Both the position numbers and the translations under genes were made by a program. Source: Bacillota bacterium (GTDB lineage Bacteria; Bacillota; Clostridia; Lachnospirales; Lachnospiraceae). Taken from it: a stretch of 64,000 nucleotides of DNA. The notes under the pieces were generated by a model. That model made no database searches. It saw only the letters and a list, made by a program, of their open reading frames with translations, and was not told the origin of the DNA. Location of the stretch: positions 73,612 through 137,611 of the forward strand of contig JAEZFK010000035.1 of NCBI GenBank assembly GCA_023437715.1, read 5' to 3'. Of this stretch, positions 8,599 through 16,780 are shown in pieces; positions within the stretch are counted from its first letter, which is position 1; each line of letters begins with the position of its first letter.

Positions 8599-9978
8599 AT
8601 GCCATTTAATTCCTTTGAAAATTATCCTATGTCATGGCGGCCGAATTTGGACAAGACCGGCCGCTCTTTCTATCAAACCCTGGCACAGCAGTTAGAGGCC
8701 GACATACAAAACGGCGTTCTGCGCCCCGGCACCAGGCTGCCGCCCCAGCGGGAGCTGGCGGATTTTCTGGACATCAATGTGAGCACGGTGTCCAAGGCTT
8801 TCAAGCAGTGCGAACTGAAGGGGCTGCTGTCTGCCACAGTGGGCAGCGGCACCTTTGTGGCCTATGATGCCCTGTCCAGGGACAAGCTCCTGATTCGCCA
8901 TGATAGTGATTCTGTCATTAACATGGGACCTACTGCACCTGAGTCCTCCGGCAATGAATTTCTCCTGAAAATGACTCAGGAAATGCTGGGTGAAGCAGGG
9001 GCCCAGCGGCTGTTCAGCTACTATGCACCCGGCGCGGATGAATGGCAGAAGGATGCCGCCGTAAAACTGATGCGCTACTGCGGGCATCATGCGGATCGGG
9101 AGAATATCCTCTTTTCCGGAGGCGGGCAAAATGCTCTGACCGCCGTTTTGGCAGCGATGTTTCGGCGTGGCGACAAAATCGCCGTAGATGACCACACCTA
9201 TCCGGGCGTGAAAACTGCAGCCGCAATGTTCGGCATTCAGCTTGTTCCCGTACCAGGCGGGTCTGACGGCATGGATACGGAAGCACTGGAGACTCTCTGC
9301 AAAACCGAGAAAATCCAGGGAATCTACATGATTCCCGCCTGCCATAATCCCACTACAGCGATTATTCCGGAGGAAAAACGAACCCAGATAGCCCGGATTG
9401 TGAAAAGCTGGGGCTGTATTCTCATCGAGGACGGAACCTATGAAATTCTCCACAGCGGCAGCCCTGGGATTTCTGCCCGGGTGCCGGAGCAGAGTGTTTA
9501 TATCGTCAGCCTGTCAAAGGGCATTGCACCGGGACTGCGGCTGGCCTATTTATCCGTTCCCGCGGCGTGGAAAGCAGCCGCCGCGGATGCCCTATACAGC
9601 CTGAATGTAGCCACTGTGCCCATGATGGCGGAGCTCTCCGCCCGGATCATCTCATCGGGACAATTTGAAGCTATCATCAACCGGCACCGGCAGCACACCC
9701 GGGAACGGAATAAAATTGTCAGCCGTTATCTCAAGGAGGATTGCTGCCTCGGCTCAGAGGAGAACATTTTCCGCTGGCTGATGCTGCCGGACAAATATAC
9801 AGGTGTTGGGTTTGAGGCCCTCGCACTGTCCAAGGGCGTTCAGGTTTTCGGAGCAGAAAGATTTACGGTGGGCAATACACCTCCGGCCCATGCGGTGCGC
9901 CTCTCTGTCTGCTCTCCCGATACCCCGGAACAGTTGGAGCAGGGCCTTCATATCCTGGCAGGACTGTTGAAACCGTAA
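8599..9978 (+). CDS. MocR/PdxR-type regulator: GntR helix-turn-helix fused to a class I aminotransferase domain
   Basis: A 459-residue protein from the ATG at 8599 (ribosome binding site GAGGTG); an in-frame extension to 8488 is probably untranslated. Residues 20-90 are a GntR winged helix (QLEADIQNGVLRPGTRLPPQ, VSTVSKAFKQ). The rest is a PLP-dependent fold with the Schiff-base Lys307 in SLSKGIAPGLRLAY and HNPTTAIIP near 249-257. MocR proteins usually act as regulators that sense an amino compound through PLP. The azlCD exporter genes follow immediately after a terminator, so they are the likely targets. Confidence 0.9.
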   Translation: MPFNSFENYPMSWRPNLDKTGRSFYQTLAQQLEADIQNGVLRPGTRLPPQRELADFLDINVSTVSKAFKQCELKGLLSATVGSGTFVAYDALSRDKLLIRHDSDSVINMGPTAPESSGNEFLLKMTQEMLGEAGAQRLFSYYAPGADEWQKDAAVKLMRYCGHHADRENILFSGGGQNALTAVLAAMFRRGDKIAVDDHTYPGVKTAAAMFGIQLVPVPGGSDGMDTEALETLCKTEKIQGIYMIPACHNPTTAIIPEEKRTQIARIVKSWGCILIEDGTYEILHSGSPGISARVPEQSVYIVSLSKGIAPGLRLAYLSVPAAWKAAAADALYSLNVATVPMMAELSARIISSGQFEAIINRHRQHTRERNKIVSRYLKEDCCLGSEENIFRWLMLPDKYTGVGFEALALSKGVQVFGAERFTVGNTPPAHAVRLSVCSPDTPEQLEQGLHILAGLLKP

Positions 9979-9988
9979 TATCATAATT

Positions 9989-10027
9989 GTATGCCGCACA
10001 ATAAAAACATTGTGTGGCATACTTTTT
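9989..10027 (+). terminator. terminator or attenuator between mocR and azlC
   Basis: GTATGCCGCACAAT (9989-10002) pairs with ATTGTGTGGCATAC (10009-10022) with one wobble pair, followed by TTTTT. It separates the MocR-type gene from azlCD, so azlCD either has its own promoter or depends on read-through. Confidence 0.85.
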
Positions 10028-10031
10028 GGCG

Positions 10032-10044
10032 CTATACTGTATAG
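10032..10044. promoter_or_regulatory. 13-bp palindrome upstream of azlC
   Basis: CTATAC-T-GTATAG is a perfect palindrome 28 bases before the azlC start. It contains a TATACT sequence that could serve as a -10 box. It may be a regulator-binding site, for instance for the neighbouring MocR protein, but nothing else supports this. Confidence 0.35.
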
Positions 10045-10072
10045 TAAAAATTCATTACTTACAGGAGCAGCT

Positions 10073-10771
10073 ATGAACAAACACTTTTTATCAGGAATAA
10101 GGGCCGCCATTCCTGCTTGTCTGGGTGTTATCCCTGTCGCCATGTCCTTCGGCCTTATAGCAATAAAGGCAGGTCTGACCGGTTTTGAGGCAATCCTTAT
10201 GTCCGTCACGGTGATGGCTGGCTCGGCCCAGCTCATGTCCATCAGCATGATTACTCAGGGCGCGGCCATGTCCGCCATAATCCTGGGCACCTTCTTCATC
10301 AATCTGCGTCACATTGTCATGAGCAGCTCCATCATGCAGCGGGTGAAAGGGACAACACTCCTGCAGCGGCTGGCAGGCGCTTTTGCCCTGTGCGACGAAT
10401 CTTTCGCCATCTACTCCTTATCTCAGGATGACAGCTATCCTTTCCTGCTGGGAGCAAATACGGCATTATATGGCACCTTCGTCATCAGCACTGTAATTGG
10501 CTGCCTGATGACCGACTTTCTTCCCCAAATCGTGATTGACAGTTTCGGCGTGGCCTTTTACGCGGCCTTTCTTGGGCTGCTGCTTCCCAGTGTGAAGCAC
10601 AATGTCCGTCTGATTATACTGGTGGCGGTGACAGCGATGCTGAATTGGTTATTGCAGCACCTCTTTCCGGCAAGCTGGTCCGTGATTCTGGCAATGGTTC
10701 TGGGTGCGCTCACGGGAGTATTTCTGGTAGAGGATGAAACTGCACCGGCAAAAGAGGAGGTAGCTGTATGA
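10073..10771 (+). CDS. azlC: AzlC-family branched-chain amino acid exporter, large subunit
   Basis: A 232-residue inner-membrane protein from the ATG at 10073 (AGGAG ribosome binding site; an in-frame extension to 10010 is not supported). The family motifs are present: GVIPVAMSFGLIA near the N-terminus, the GSAQLMSISMI stretch and NLRHIVMSSS. AzlC pairs with AzlD to export branched-chain amino acids or analogues such as 4-azaleucine. The azlD start overlaps its stop by 4 bases. Confidence 0.93.
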   Translation: MNKHFLSGIRAAIPACLGVIPVAMSFGLIAIKAGLTGFEAILMSVTVMAGSAQLMSISMITQGAAMSAIILGTFFINLRHIVMSSSIMQRVKGTTLLQRLAGAFALCDESFAIYSLSQDDSYPFLLGANTALYGTFVISTVIGCLMTDFLPQIVIDSFGVAFYAAFLGLLLPSVKHNVRLIILVAVTAMLNWLLQHLFPASWSVILAMVLGALTGVFLVEDETAPAKEEVAV

Positions 10772-11076
10772 ATAATCCGATGATTCTTCTGATACTTGGA
10801 ATGTCCATTGTGACTTATATTCCCCGGGCTTTACCTGGGGTTGTAATTGGCCGGCTGACGTTCAGCCCAGGGGTGGAAAAATTCCTGCGTCTGATTCCCT
10901 ATACCGCCATGGCGGCCTTGATTTTTCCCGGCATTGTGGCGGTGGATGGCAGCCGCCCGGAAATCGGCATCGCAGGCGGTGGGGCAGCCGGTATTCTGGC
11001 ATGGCTGAAATGCCCGGTTATTGTCTGTGTTATGGCAGCGATTGCGGCGGATATGCTGCTGTATTCGGTGATTTGA
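10768..11076 (+). CDS. azlD: AzlD-family branched-chain amino acid exporter, small subunit
   Basis: A 102-residue membrane protein with about four hydrophobic segments and the AzlD pattern (TYIPRALPGV near residue 16, LRLIPYTAMAAL near 40, and a Pro-containing central region). It is translationally coupled to azlC through an ATGA overlap and forms the second subunit of the exporter. Confidence 0.93.
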   Translation: MNNPMILLILGMSIVTYIPRALPGVVIGRLTFSPGVEKFLRLIPYTAMAALIFPGIVAVDGSRPEIGIAGGGAAGILAWLKCPVIVCVMAAIAADMLLYSVI

Positions 11077-11109
11077 CGTCGGGTTTCTTTGCCCAATTGA
11101 TTGCGGCAC

Positions 11110-11210
11110 TGTGCTGTTTTCAGGCAAAATTATTTTTTGAAAGGCGCGGGCATAAGGTTGTAAAAAGGGAGAGGTATAAAGATGCGAAACCTTATTGGAA
11201 AATTATATGA
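11110..11210 (+). pseudogene. possible remnant of an acetyltransferase C-terminus
   Basis: A short translated segment (QAKLFFERRGHKVVKRERY) resembles the C-terminal strand-helix of GNAT N-acetyltransferases, which often read A-x-x-F-F-E-x-x-G-F-x-V-V. It has no start, no ribosome binding site and no upstream domain. It lies directly before another decayed GNAT gene. This is a weak call based on one segment. Confidence 0.3.
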
Positions 11211-11228
11211 GGAGAAAGGGATGGGGAT

Positions 11229-11665
11229 ATGAATTTAACAAATACACCTGTGCTGGAAACGGAGCGGCTGATATTAAGAAAATTTAATGAGCATGATATG
11301 CAAGCCTTGTTTGCTATTTACGGGGATGAAGACGTAAATACCTGCCTGCCGTGGTTTCCCTTGAAATCATTAGAGGAAACAAAGGTGTTTTTTGATAAAA
11401 AGTATGTTGAATCATACAGCCAGCCCAGCGGATATAAATATGCTGTCTGTTTAAAAAGTGCCATGATATTAATAATCCCCGAAGCGGCGGGGTGATGAAG
11501 CAATTGGGTATGAGTTATAAATATTCCTATGAGGAACAGTGGCAGCCGAAAGATATACTGGTCACGTTCCGGATGTATCAGCTAAACTTTGACGGGGAGA
11601 ATGAGCGGGTTTATAAAAAATACTGGGATAATTCTGTGGTTCACTTTGTGGAAAAAGCCGTGTAA
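11229..11665 (+). pseudogene. GNAT (RimJ/RimL-like) N-acetyltransferase with internal deletion and frameshift
   Basis: The N-terminal part is intact (TPVLETERLILRKFNEHDM to GYKYAVCLKS, about 77 residues). At about 11458-11462 the frame changes, and the C-terminal part (HDINNPRSGGVMKQLGMSYK to VVHFVEKAV) reads to a stop at 11665. The middle of the domain, including most of the acetyl-CoA-binding loop that lies between these segments in full-length relatives, is missing. A typical member is about 175-185 residues; only about 145 remain across both frames. A ribosome binding site (GGGATGGGG) still precedes the start. The gene is almost certainly inactive. Confidence 0.8.
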
Positions 11666-11799
11666 GTCTCAGTTTACCTGATCAGGATTTCTTTTGATTT
11701 TTCAAAAATTTTCAGCTCTCCGTGCACTTGATGGTTAATACTGCATTTCATACTTTTTACTTTCCCTGTGCAAACTATCACCGAAAGGATGGTGATCTT

Positions 11800-11958
11800 A
11801 TGTCAGATGCTGAATCTCCTATCTATAAAAAAGATGAATTTTCTAAGGCTGCTTTCGCTGATCTTTCTGAATCAAGCTGCGTGATGATTACTGAATTGGA
11901 ACAAAGGCTTCAGAAAGAGACAGGAGAAAAGGTGGTCCTTGTAGCATACCGTATTTAG
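11800..11958 (+). CDS. small conserved-looking protein of unknown function
   Basis: A 52-residue acidic protein starting MSDAESPIYKKDEFSKAAF, preceded by AAAGGATGGTG. An upstream in-frame start at 11722 has no ribosome binding site. The C-terminal half (SCVMITELEQRLQKETGEKV, then LVAYRI) looks like a helix followed by a strand. I do not recognise the family. Sensible amino-acid composition and a ribosome binding site argue for a real gene. Confidence 0.55.
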   Translation: MSDAESPIYKKDEFSKAAFADLSESSCVMITELEQRLQKETGEKVVLVAYRI

Positions 11959-12177
11959 TGATTTTGGCATCGGTGATTATTCTCTGATTCCAAAATACTT
12001 CTATGATGTATTCTCCATTGAAATCCTAAAATTCCAAGTTACTGGTTCAGCCACTTCCTATAGCCTGCTTCTCCATTTTTTAATTACTGTTTATTACCAT
12101 AATATTTTTAAAGATTATGCTCATAATAATATTGTGTTCATCAAAGAACACATCATTATAGACGGAGGTGTCAAGCT

Positions 12178-12213
12178 ATGGATGGCAATGCGGAAATAAC
12201 AATAGGTTGTTGA
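12178..12213 (+). CDS. possible 11-residue peptide or leader (MDGNAEITIGC)
   Basis: An ATG with a strong GGAGGTG ribosome binding site opens an 11-codon frame ending in Cys and two consecutive TGA codons. A hairpin lies upstream and a terminator-like hairpin begins 33 bases after the stop. The arrangement could be a short peptide gene, a leader or the debris of a lost gene. Very short, so confidence is low. Confidence 0.25.
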   Translation: MDGNAEITIGC

Positions 12214-12246
12214 TGAAGTATTGTTTACAGCTTAAACCTTAGTTGG

Positions 12247-12283
12247 AAAAATGTCCTCATATTAATCTTGAGGGCATTTTTCT
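12247..12283 (+). terminator. intrinsic terminator
   Basis: AAAAATGTCCTCA pairs with TGAGGGCATTTTT (one wobble pair) and is followed by CTTTAT. It would end a plus-strand transcript that includes the tiny frame at 12178. Confidence 0.7.
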
Positions 12284-12356
12284 TTATAGCCCGTTCAGCC
12301 TCTTTCCTCCACTGCAGCTTTGACTCATTCTCCTGATTTACTTTTTATAAAATGAT

Positions 12357-12384
12357 AAAAGCACGGCAAAAATCCCGTGCTTTT
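12357..12384. terminator. bidirectional terminator after xerD
   Basis: AAAAGCACGG pairs with CCGTGCTTTT around an A-rich loop, 13 bases beyond the xerD stop. On the minus strand it is followed by T-rich sequence. Confidence 0.8.
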
Positions 12385-12397
12385 ATTTTATAGAATA

Positions 12398-13285
12398 TTA
12401 TCCCCTGGGATGAGCCCCTGCATAAGCCTGGCGCACATTTTCCCCCTGGGCATAGTTCATATACATCTGCGTGGTCGCCATATCGGAATGGCCCAGCATG
12501 GCCTGTACCGCATGGATGTCGGCTCCGTTGCGCAGCAGATGGGCTGCAAAGGAATGGCGGAGGGTATGAGGCGTAATGTCCGCCTGGATTCCGGCTTTTT
12601 CCCCATAAAATTTAATAATCTTCCAAAAGCCCTGGCGGCTCATGGGAGCCCCGTTGCAGTTTGTAAAAAGCCACTGGGAATCCTGGTCCTTAAGAAGAGC
12701 CTCCCGGCCCCGCTCCATATATGCGGAAAGGGCCAGCTTTGCCACTTTTCCAAAGGGAATCATCCGCTCCTTATGCTCGTCCCGGCAGGTGATATATCCT
12801 ATGGTCAGGTTAACATCGGCTTTCTTTAAATGAATGAGCTCGGACACCCGGATTCCGGTTGCATAGAGAAGCTCCAGCATGGCACGGTCCCGAAGCTCTT
12901 TCGGGCTGTTTCCGTCCGGCTGGCTCAGCAGACAGTTCACCTCATCGACAGTCAGAATGGTGGGCGCCTTTTTCTCAACCTTCGGTGCTTTGATCAGCTC
13001 GGCTGGGTCCTTGTGAATCCGGCTTTCACTGTATTCATAATGGAAAAACGCTTTCATGGATGCCAGGCTGCGCGAAATGGTAGTGGTAGCCCTGCCCTCT
13101 TTTTCCAGAAACAGGATGTAGGAATTGAGACTGGTCTTTGTCACCTTGTCCACTTCCACGATTCCCTGCTGCCCCAAAAAGGCGGCCAGCTGCATCAAAT
13201 CCCTGTGGTAAGATACCTCTGTGTTCTTTGATGTTCTTTTAATCTCCCTCAAATAAATTATAAAATGATCAATCTCCGCTACCAT
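12398..13285 (-). CDS. xerD: tyrosine recombinase XerD
   Basis: Site-specific recombinase that resolves chromosome dimers at dif with XerC. The 295-residue protein starts at the ATG at 13285 (AGGGGAT 6-8 bases upstream). It has an N-terminal SAM-like core-binding domain (1-90) and a C-terminal catalytic domain with Arg146 (TGIRVSEL), Lys172, His240 and Arg243 (TPHTLRHSF), His266 (GHSDMATT) and Tyr275. Length and motifs are those of XerC/XerD. The neighbouring spoIIM and NUDIX genes reproduce the synteny seen around xerD in Bacillus and clostridia, which favours the housekeeping recombinase over an integrase. Confidence 0.9.
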   Translation of the reverse strand: MVAEIDHFIIYLREIKRTSKNTEVSYHRDLMQLAAFLGQQGIVEVDKVTKTSLNSYILFLEKEGRATTTISRSLASMKAFFHYEYSESRIHKDPAELIKAPKVEKKAPTILTVDEVNCLLSQPDGNSPKELRDRAMLELLYATGIRVSELIHLKKADVNLTIGYITCRDEHKERMIPFGKVAKLALSAYMERGREALLKDQDSQWLFTNCNGAPMSRQGFWKIIKFYGEKAGIQADITPHTLRHSFAAHLLRNGADIHAVQAMLGHSDMATTQMYMNYAQGENVRQAYAGAHPRG

Positions 13286-13515
13286 GCTCATATCCCCTGA
13301 CCTTCCGGTTTCCAAAAATGCCTCAAAAACGGCTTCTACCTAACATTATATAGGCTATTTTCGATAAAATCAAACACATTTTTCCCACTTTTAAGGCATT
13401 TTAGGAGTACTTTACATAACATATACAAGATGTTGACCACAGGCATTTTTTTTGCGCTAGATGTGGTAAAATCGGGCTTTTTATTTATGGATAAAATTTT
13501 TCAACTCATCCCATT

Positions 13516-14067
13516 TTACAGGACCAGCTTAAGAAAAAACGGGTTCAGCCAGGTTTCACAGGCACTTCCGGCAGCAGTTAAGGCAAGGAGAAGAAAAAAG
13601 GCGGGAAGACGGAACCGTCTCCCTCTTTGCACCGCCCACAGGAAAAGAATCCCCCACAGCGGCAGGTAGCAGAGGGTCTGGGGCATGATTGTCATGAGAA
13701 AAACAGGAAGGCCCATAAGGCCTTTTTGAACCGTTATGACGGAAAGCACGAAGCCCACGGAAAAGCCGACCCCAGCGGTGAGCAGACAAAAAACAAGAGG
13801 TCCGTAGACGGTTAAGCCCACCAGCCAGGCGAGGCCTACCTGCACCAGCCTTTGTCTGAATACCTGTCCGAAAAGCTTTATGCTCTCCCCCTTATTTAAA
13901 TTTACATTCTTATCCAGAAGTCCCAGATAATAAGTCGCTTCCTGGGCAAAGGACGGGTATAAGAAATTAGCCAGAAATGTTCCCACTCCAAGCCCGGCAA
14001 AAAAACAGAGGAGATAAGGAGTTCTTCTCCGCATCTGGAACTTTAAATCATTAAGAAAAACAGCCAT
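13516..14067 (-). CDS. spoIIM: stage II sporulation protein M (SpoIIM)
   Basis: A 183-residue membrane protein with about five hydrophobic segments. It is part of the DMP machine (SpoIID, SpoIIM, SpoIIP) that drives engulfment of the forespore, where SpoIIM is the membrane anchor. The ATG at 14067 has an AGGGGGA ribosome binding site; a GTG nine codons upstream is less likely. Position next to xerD and a NUDIX gene matches other sporulating Firmicutes. It indicates that the organism belongs to a spore-forming lineage. Confidence 0.85.
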   Translation of the reverse strand: MAVFLNDLKFQMRRRTPYLLCFFAGLGVGTFLANFLYPSFAQEATYYLGLLDKNVNLNKGESIKLFGQVFRQRLVQVGLAWLVGLTVYGPLVFCLLTAGVGFSVGFVLSVITVQKGLMGLPVFLMTIMPQTLCYLPLWGILFLWAVQRGRRFRLPAFFLLLALTAAGSACETWLNPFFLKLVL

Positions 14068-14169
14068 AAAAAATCCCCCTACAGGTCTTTTCACAATTTA
14101 TGCCTGCGGGAGGATATTTATGTCCCCTGTCCAAGGGGCTGTATTCTGTCTTTTCTATTCTCTCTTTTC

Positions 14170-14718
14170 TTACCTGGTGCAATATTTACGGGCATAGGCC
14201 ATAATGGCCGCAACGGTCTTCCCGTCAGTGATCTCGCCCCGGTAAATCTTCTGCTCCAGGTCTTCTACGGTCCATTCCTCTACCTCGATGTATTCATCCT
14301 CATCCAGATTCTGCCTGGAAGGCTCCAGTTCCCTTGCCACAAAAATGTCAATGGCCTCGTCGCAGAACGCCACCGTGGTGTTGACGCTGATTAAATACTC
14401 CATTTTCTCTTTGTCCGTTTTATAGCCTGTCTCCTCCTCCAGCTCCCTGTGGGCGCAGTCCAGCTTGGGCTCCTCAGGATGATCCAAGGCTCCGGCAGGA
14501 ATCTCCAGGGTGTAGCGGTCCAGGGCATTGCGGTACTGGCGCACCATGAGAAGCTTTCCATCCTTTGTCACGGGAACTACCGCCGCCGCTCCGTTGTGAT
14601 GGATGAAATCCCAGTGGGCCATATGGCCGTTGGCCTCGATGGTATCCTCATATATTGTTAAAATATTTCCTTTATACTTTAATTGCCTGTCCAGACGTTT
14701 TACGGTCGGCTGATCCAT
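14170..14718 (-). CDS. nudF: NUDIX hydrolase, probable ADP-ribose pyrophosphatase
   Basis: A 182-residue protein from the ATG at 14718 with an ideal AGGAGG site. The NUDIX box runs from GALDHPEEP (76-84) to RELEEETGY (91-99), with the metal-binding glutamates. The upstream IPAGA and the PVTKDGKLLMVRQYR segment are typical of the ADP-ribose pyrophosphatase subgroup, which splits ADP-ribose to AMP and ribose 5-phosphate. It sits beside spoIIM and xerD, as nudF does in Bacillus subtilis. Confidence 0.88.
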   Translation of the reverse strand: MDQPTVKRLDRQLKYKGNILTIYEDTIEANGHMAHWDFIHHNGAAAVVPVTKDGKLLMVRQYRNALDRYTLEIPAGALDHPEEPKLDCAHRELEEETGYKTDKEKMEYLISVNTTVAFCDEAIDIFVARELEPSRQNLDEDEYIEVEEWTVEDLEQKIYRGEITDGKTVAAIMAYARKYCTR

Positions 14719-14772
14719 GTCTTTTCCTCCTCTTTTTTCCTTCCCATTCTTCCCCATCCGACGATTCCGGCA

Positions 14773-15567
14773 CTATATTTTCTCACATTTCTGGAAGCAG
14801 GCATCAGCCGCCTTTATGACAGCATTGCGAAAGCCGTATTCCTCCAGGGCGGAAACTGCCGCAATGGTGGTTCCTCCGGGGGAGCATACCTTATCCTTCA
14901 GCGCGCCGGGATGCTCTCCTGTTTCCAGGACCATTTTGGCACTGCCGAGAATGGTCTGGGCGGCCATTTCATAAGCGGCATCCCTGGGCAGTCCGTACTT
15001 CACCCCGCTGTCGGCCAGGGCCTCGATAAACATGTATACATAAGCCGGTGAGCTTCCGCTGACGCATACCACCGCATTCATCAGACGCTCTTCCACGATC
15101 CTCATTTTTCCCAGGGAGTGGAAAATATCGGCAATGGATTTTTCCTCTTCTTCGGAAAAGGCCTTTCTATCGTAGCAGACCCCTGTCATTCCCTCGCCTA
15201 AAAGAGCCGGAGTGTTTGGCATGGCCCGGACCACCCGTTTTTCCTCGCCCAGCTTTTCCTTCAACTGCTCTATGGCGATGCCGGGGGCAATGGAAATGAT
15301 CACGTTCTTTTCTGTTACCACTTCCCGGATGTCCTTTAATACAGGATCAAAATACTGGGGCTTGATGGCCAGGACAATGTATTTTGCTCCTGCCGCACAG
15401 CGGGCGTTGCTGCTTTCGTGGGCCACTCCCAGCTCCTTTGTGATCCGGGCGCAGAGGTCTTCATTTACGTCTGTAAAGATAATATCCTCTTTTTCATATA
15501 CCTTCAGCAAGCCCTTTAGAATTGCAGAGCCCATATTTCCAATTCCGATGATCCCTATTTTTGCCAT
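14773..15567 (-). CDS. proC: pyrroline-5-carboxylate reductase
   Basis: Final step of proline synthesis: reduction of pyrroline-5-carboxylate with NAD(P)H. The 264-residue protein has an N-terminal Rossmann motif GIGNMG (8-13), AIKPQYFDPVL near 92-102, MPNTPALLGEG near 136-146, and the C-terminal signature SPAYVYMFIEALADSGVKYG with SPGGTTI near the end. GGAGGATGA precedes the ATG. It appears to be a single gene upstream of the NUDIX gene with a 54-base gap. Confidence 0.97.
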   Translation of the reverse strand: MAKIGIIGIGNMGSAILKGLLKVYEKEDIIFTDVNEDLCARITKELGVAHESSNARCAAGAKYIVLAIKPQYFDPVLKDIREVVTEKNVIISIAPGIAIEQLKEKLGEEKRVVRAMPNTPALLGEGMTGVCYDRKAFSEEEEKSIADIFHSLGKMRIVEERLMNAVVCVSGSSPAYVYMFIEALADSGVKYGLPRDAAYEMAAQTILGSAKMVLETGEHPGALKDKVCSPGGTTIAAVSALEEYGFRNAVIKAADACFQKCEKI

Positions 15568-15750
15568 AATCTCATCCTCCTGACCGTGATTTAAGTTCTG
15601 AAACCATTTAGCACCATTTTAGCACTATTTTTTCCAATGTCAATCAGGGCATCGCTCTTCAAGAGAACTACAGCCGCAAAATACAAAGCCCCATACACCT
15701 GATTTTCTATCCCATACTTGCTTTTCCATGCCAGATGGAATACAATGATT

Positions 15751-15771
15751 ATATCCCCCCATAGGGGATAT
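15751..15771. promoter_or_regulatory. C/G-tract inverted repeat overlapping the start region of the EamA gene
   Basis: ATATCCCC (15751-15758) and GGGGATAT (15764-15771) form a perfect 8-bp inverted repeat with a 5-base spacer, directly abutting the AGGAGG ribosome binding site. The A/T-flanked C and G tracts recall operators of CsoR/RcnR-type metal-sensing repressors. It could equally be an RNA hairpin acting on translation. No regulator gene is adjacent. Confidence 0.4.
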
Positions 15772-15785
15772 AGGAGGTGAAGTAT

Positions 15786-16775
15786 ATGAAGCGCAGTCAT
15801 GAGTATTCACAGACGTCCATTCACGGATCATCCCCTGCTACCAGAGGCCCTGAACCAATAAAAAATAATAAAGGGAACATGTTAAGCTCAAGGCGCACAA
15901 GGGCGGCATTATCCGCTGTTTTGGCAGCCGCCTTATACGCAATCAATTCTCCCTTATCAAAGCTGATGCTTGAGAAAATCCCGGCGGCCATGATGGCTGC
16001 CCTTTTGTACCTGGGGGCGGGAACCGGCCTTTTTGCCGCAGGTGTTGTTCAGAAGAAAATGGGAAAAGGGCAGAAAGAACTGCCCCTTACCAAAAAAGAG
16101 CTTCCCTACACCGCAGGCATGGTTATTCTTGACATAGCAGCTCCCATATTCCTGATGCTGGGGCTTACAAAGACGACGGCAGCAAACGCTTCTCTGCTTA
16201 ACAACTTTGAAATTGTCACCACCTCCATGATCGCCCTGTGGGTCTTTAAGGAAACCATTTCCAAACGGCTGTGGGCGGCCATCGGGCTCATCACCCTGGC
16301 CAGCATTCTTCTTTCCATCGAGGATGCGGGCAGCCTTTCTTTTTCCCTTGGTTCCCTCTTTGTAATACTGGCCTGCGTTTGCTGGGGCCTTGAAAACAAC
16401 TGCACCAGAATGCTGTCCTCGAAAAATCCGCTGCAAATTGTTGTGATAAAGGGGTTGGGTTCCGGGTCCGGCTCCCTGATTATCGCCTTGGCCGCGGGAG
16501 AAACCGTAAGCCATGCAGCCTATCTCTTCCTTGCGCTGATCCTTGGATTTGTCACCTATGGTTTAAGCATATTTTTTTATATTTATGCCCAAAGAGATTT
16601 GGGAGCTGCAAAGACCAGCGCATACTATGGGGTAGCGCCTTTCATCGGCACCGCCCTGTCTCTTGCGGTATTCCGGGAGCTTCCCTCCGCTTTCTTTATG
16701 ATCGCCCTGCTGGTCATGATTGCCGGAACTTATTTTGCTTCTGCGGATAATAAAGAAGAGGAAAGCAGCAGATGA
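15786..16775 (+). CDS. DMT-superfamily transporter, EamA family
   Basis: A 329-residue membrane protein with about ten transmembrane segments in two EamA repeats (AALYAINSPLSKLML in the first, CVCWGLENNCTRMLSSKNPL in the second). The first 35 residues are hydrophilic and unusual for the family. The ATG at 15786 has AGGAGG; an internal ATG near 15880 with AAAGGGA would give the more typical N-terminus. Substrates of EamA exporters are usually amino acids, nucleosides or drugs; none can be named here. It ends 5 bases from the convergent nitroreductase gene. Confidence 0.85.
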   Translation: MKRSHEYSQTSIHGSSPATRGPEPIKNNKGNMLSSRRTRAALSAVLAAALYAINSPLSKLMLEKIPAAMMAALLYLGAGTGLFAAGVVQKKMGKGQKELPLTKKELPYTAGMVILDIAAPIFLMLGLTKTTAANASLLNNFEIVTTSMIALWVFKETISKRLWAAIGLITLASILLSIEDAGSLSFSLGSLFVILACVCWGLENNCTRMLSSKNPLQIVVIKGLGSGSGSLIIALAAGETVSHAAYLFLALILGFVTYGLSIFFYIYAQRDLGAAKTSAYYGVAPFIGTALSLAVFRELPSAFFMIALLVMIAGTYFASADNKEEESSR

Positions 16776-16780
16776 AAGGG

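Larger units (their letters stand above)
11959..12397. other. intergenic stretch with two terminator hairpins and one tiny ORF
   Basis: This gap between the 52-residue gene and xerD holds the hairpins at 12247-12281 and 12357-12384 and an 11-codon frame at 12178-12213. A hairpin (GTGTTC-ATCAAA-GAACAC near 12134) lies just before the tiny frame. No larger coding frame was seen. Confidence 0.5.

Noticed and set aside
8692..9453. Long antisense frame (about 250 codons) inside the MocR-type gene
   Set aside because: It is a shadow of a well-supported gene, with no ribosome binding site and no family resemblance.
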